Source of the DNA: Bog-473 sp963701955
GTDB lineage: Bacteria; Actinomycetota; Acidimicrobiia; Acidimicrobiales; RAAP-2
Direction: 5' to 3'
DNA: 64,000 bases
Assembly: GCA_963701955.1 (NCBI GenBank)
Contig: OY969694.1
Span: 372,001 to 436,000, forward strand
The notes under the pieces are model-generated. The model made no database searches. It worked only from the letters and a program-made list of their open reading frames with translations, and was not told the DNA's origin. The position numbers and the translations under genes were made by a program. How positions within the stretch are numbered: position 1 is the stretch's first letter; each line of letters starts with the position of its first letter. Positions 61,665 to 64,000 of the stretch are shown piece after piece.

Positions 61665-62636
61665 ATGCACGACACACACCTGGGACGCACCGGCCTCAGG
61701 GTCAGCCGCATCTGCCTGGGGACCATGAACTTCGGTCCCGAGACCGATGAGCCGACCTCGCGCTCCATCATGGACTCCGCGCTGGAGGCCGGGATCAACT
61801 TCTTCGACACGGCCAACGTGTACGGCCGTTCCAAGGGCCGCGGCGCCACCGAGGAGATCGTGGGCCGCTGGTTCGCACTGGGTGGGAAACGGCGGGAGAG
61901 GACGGTCCTGGCCACCAAGCTCTACGGGGACATGGGGGACTGGCCGAACGAGGGCCGGCTCTCCGCCCTCAACATCCGCCGCGCCTGTGACGCCAGCCTG
62001 CAGCGACTACAGACGGACTACATCGACCTGTACCAGATGCACCATGTCGACCGGCACACCGGGTGGGACGAGATCTGGGAGGCCATGGAGGTACTGCGCG
62101 CCCAGGGGAAGATCCTCTACGTCGGCTCCTCCAACTTCGCCGGCTGGCACCTCGCACAGGCTCAGGAGGCGGCGTCGCGGCGTCATTTCGTGGGGCTGGT
62201 CAGTGAGCAGTCCATCTACAACCTCGTGGTCCGGGACGTCGAGCGCGAGGTGCTGCCGGCGGCGGAGGCCTACGGGCTCGGCGTCATCCCGTGGTCACCC
62301 CTCCAGGGTGGCCTGCTGGGTGGCGTCGTACGCAAAGAGCGAGAGGGGAGCCGGCGTTACGCGGGTCGGGCCCGCCAGACGATCGAAGCGATGCGTCCGC
62401 AGCTCGAGGCCTACGAGGACCTCTGCGATCAGGTTGGCGAGGATCCCGGCACGGTGGGGCTCGCCTGGCTGCTCACCCGCCCGGCCGTCACGGGACCCAT
62501 TGTGGGACCGCGCACGCCAGAACACCTGACCTCCGCGCTGCGCGCCCTCGACGTGACGCTTGACGAGAAGACGCTCGAGCGGCTCAATGAGATCTTTCCG
62601 GGCCACAAGAGCGCGCCGGAGGACTACGCCTGGTAG
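61665..62636 (+). CDS. Aldo/keto reductase
   Basis: A 323-aa NADPH-dependent TIM-barrel reductase. FFDTANVYGRSKG has the catalytic Asp and Tyr, VLATKLYGD the Lys and YQMHHVDRHT the His. IPWSPLQGGLLGG and IVGPRTPEHL form the NADP-binding end. The closest type is the YajO/AKR11-AKR15-like potassium-channel-beta group. The substrate is unknown. It is monocistronic, followed by short CTCACTCCGG repeats at 62655-62680. Confidence 0.9.
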   Translation: MHDTHLGRTGLRVSRICLGTMNFGPETDEPTSRSIMDSALEAGINFFDTANVYGRSKGRGATEEIVGRWFALGGKRRERTVLATKLYGDMGDWPNEGRLSALNIRRACDASLQRLQTDYIDLYQMHHVDRHTGWDEIWEAMEVLRAQGKILYVGSSNFAGWHLAQAQEAASRRHFVGLVSEQSIYNLVVRDVEREVLPAAEAYGLGVIPWSPLQGGLLGGVVRKEREGSRRYAGRARQTIEAMRPQLEAYEDLCDQVGEDPGTVGLAWLLTRPAVTGPIVGPRTPEHLTSALRALDVTLDEKTLERLNEIFPGHKSAPEDYAW

Positions 62637-62680
62637 GCGAGTCAGTCCGGGCCCTCACTCCGGCCCCTCACTCCGGGCCG

Positions 62681-64000
62681 TCAGTGCGTGCCGGTCAGTG
62701 CGGGGGCTGATTCGGCGCCGGGCTCGTCTTGGTCCGGGGAGTCGCCTTCTTTGGGGTCGACCGACAGCCGGGGGAGCCTTCGGTCGAGCCACCGTGGGAA
62801 CCACCAATTGGCCTTCCCGAAGAGCATCATGATCGACGGCACGACAGCCATGCGGATGAAGACGGCGTCCATGGCGATGCCGCCGGCCAGGCCGACTCCG
62901 AACTCCTTGATCACCCGGTTGCCCCCGAGCATGAAGGAGGCGAAGACGAGGATCATGATCAGCGCGGCCGCGGTGATCGTCTTGCCGGTGGCGGCCAGCC
63001 CGTTGCGCACGGCGATGCGGTTGTCGCCTCCCGATTTCAGGTACTCCTCGTGCATGCGCGTCACCAGGAACACCTGGTAGTCCATGGACAGCCCAAAGAG
63101 GATGGCGAAGAGCATGACAGGGACGAATGCCTCCACCGGGCTCGTTCCCTGAAGCCCGATCAGCGACCCCAGATCACCCCACTGGAAGACCGCGACCAGC
63201 ATTCCGAGGGCGGCACCGATGGACAGCAGGTTCATGAATGCCGCGGTGAGGGGGATGACGAGGGACCGGAAGACCGTCATCAACAGCAGGAACGACAACA
63301 GGACCACGATTGCCACGAACAGCGGCAGCTTTGAGGACAGCACATCGGCGAAATCGATGTAGACGGCCGTGGTGCCGCCGACCAGCAGGGAGACCCCCGA
63401 GGTCCCCACGGCCTGGGGCACCGTGTCAGAGCGCAGATGGTTGACCAGGTCGGTCGTGGCGGCATCCTGCGGGGCGGAGTCGGGGTACACGTTGAGCAGG
63501 ACGACATCGCCGTTTCCGGTCTTGCTCGGAATGAAGATGGGATCGGCCACCTTGGCCACGTCGGGCTGTTGCGAGACCGCATGGGCCACGTGGTCGATCA
63601 CCGCGTGCTGATCGGGTTGGACGACTCCGACGACCGTGAGTGGCCCGTTGTACCCGGGTCCGAATCCGCGGGAGAGCATGTCGAAGGCGACCCGGGTCGG
63701 CGTGCCAGCGGGGTCCGTCCCCTGGTCCGCGTAGCCCAATCGCAATGAGAAGAAGGGCAGCGTCACCGCCACGATGATGCCGATCGCGACGACGGCGGAC
63801 ACCACGGGGCGCCGCTGGACCCTGTCCGCCCACTTGGGCCAGAACCCCTTGCTGTCCGCTCCCACGATGCGCGGGCCGCTCTCGGCCAGGGTCCGCTTCT
63901 GCTTGCGGCTCATGACCTTGGGCCCGATGAACCCGAGCATGGCCGGCAGCAGCGTGAGGGCGGCAGCCATGGTCAGGGCCACGCCGATGGCGGCACCGAC
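62681..64000 (-). CDS. MMPL-family transporter, C-terminal part (truncated by window edge)
   Basis: The frame is open through base 64000, so at least 439 residues of an RND/MMPL exporter are seen; the N-terminal half is outside. Visible are the end of the first membrane block (LTMAAALTLLPAMLGF), an extracytoplasmic domain (about 80-210) and the second block of five to six segments with the conserved FGLSMDYQVFLVTRMHEEYL, carrying the proton-relay Asp-Tyr pair. Such proteins export lipids or siderophores in mycobacteria-like bacteria. The cargo is unknown. Confidence 0.9.
   Translation of the reverse strand, partial: VGAAIGVALTMAAALTLLPAMLGFIGPKVMSRKQKRTLAESGPRIVGADSKGFWPKWADRVQRRPVVSAVVAIGIIVAVTLPFFSLRLGYADQGTDPAGTPTRVAFDMLSRGFGPGYNGPLTVVGVVQPDQHAVIDHVAHAVSQQPDVAKVADPIFIPSKTGNGDVVLLNVYPDSAPQDAATTDLVNHLRSDTVPQAVGTSGVSLLVGGTTAVYIDFADVLSSKLPLFVAIVVLLSFLLLMTVFRSLVIPLTAAFMNLLSIGAALGMLVAVFQWGDLGSLIGLQGTSPVEAFVPVMLFAILFGLSMDYQVFLVTRMHEEYLKSGGDNRIAVRNGLAATGKTITAAALIMILVFASFMLGGNRVIKEFGVGLAGGIAMDAVFIRMAVVPSIMMLFGKANWWFPRWLDRRLPRLSVDPKEGDSPDQDEPGAESAPALTGTH

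Overview
The window reads as the chromosome of a high-GC actinobacterium. Mycothiol-dependent formaldehyde dehydrogenase (MscR type), the DprE1/DprE2/UbiA set for decaprenyl-phospho-arabinose, a mycofactocin-type SDR, an SCP-x-like thiolase with a DUF35 partner and an MMPL exporter together suggest Actinomycetota; an uncultured Acidimicrobiia-like lineage is my guess, not proven. No rRNA, complete tRNA, phage, CRISPR array or full IS was seen.

Region 1 (1-15.6 kb) looks like a dormancy/hypoxia stress island: PEP synthase, an ABC transporter, a tandem universal stress protein, a HAD-GH65 fusion resembling mycobacterial OtsB1, a glycogen-debranching-type enzyme, a GT4 glycosyltransferase, a pyridoxamine-oxidase-fold protein, an adenosine-specific kinase-like protein, an M50 protease with CBS domains and an erythromycin esterase. 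Intergenic sites with the geometry of the DosR/DevR box, one of them a perfect 20-bp palindrome, suggest common control. Region 2 (15.6-32 kb) holds an orphan solute-binding protein, a secreted protein, a tRNA 3' fragment next to a 100-bp MITE-like repeat, and then an exopolysaccharide locus: Ugd and a UDP-xylose-synthase-like epimerase for UDP-sugars, a membrane hyaluronan/cellulose-synthase-like GT2, a second GT2, two GH26-like hydrolases, a GHL15-like hydrolase, a PelF-type GT4 and a large polytopic membrane protein in the PelG position.

Region 3 (32.1-40.6 kb) is a catabolic cluster (P450, two amidohydrolases, TetR regulator, SnoaL-fold protein, two SDRs, enoyl-CoA hydratase). Region 4 (40.6-50.9 kb) is one tightly overlapping minus-strand operon: response regulator, histidine kinase, small membrane protein, ApbE, ferric-reductase-like membrane protein, NuoF-like flavoprotein, ferredoxin, phosphodiester-glycosidase-domain protein, UbiA, DprE1, DprE2. 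It couples a flavin/FeS electron-transfer module to arabinan-precursor synthesis. Region 5 (51-64 kb) carries a Thr-rich anchored protein, DedA, a GGDEF-EAL protein, a fused EtfBA, MscR, small membrane proteins, thiolase/DUF35, an aldo-keto reductase and an MMPL exporter cut by the window edge.

A notable property of the first 27 kb only: at least three genes (PEP synthase, HAD-GH65, GT2), and probably the USP, are broken by what looks like one extra base each. Either the sequence has indel errors there or this half is decaying. From 32 kb on every gene reads cleanly and looks GC-richer by eye.
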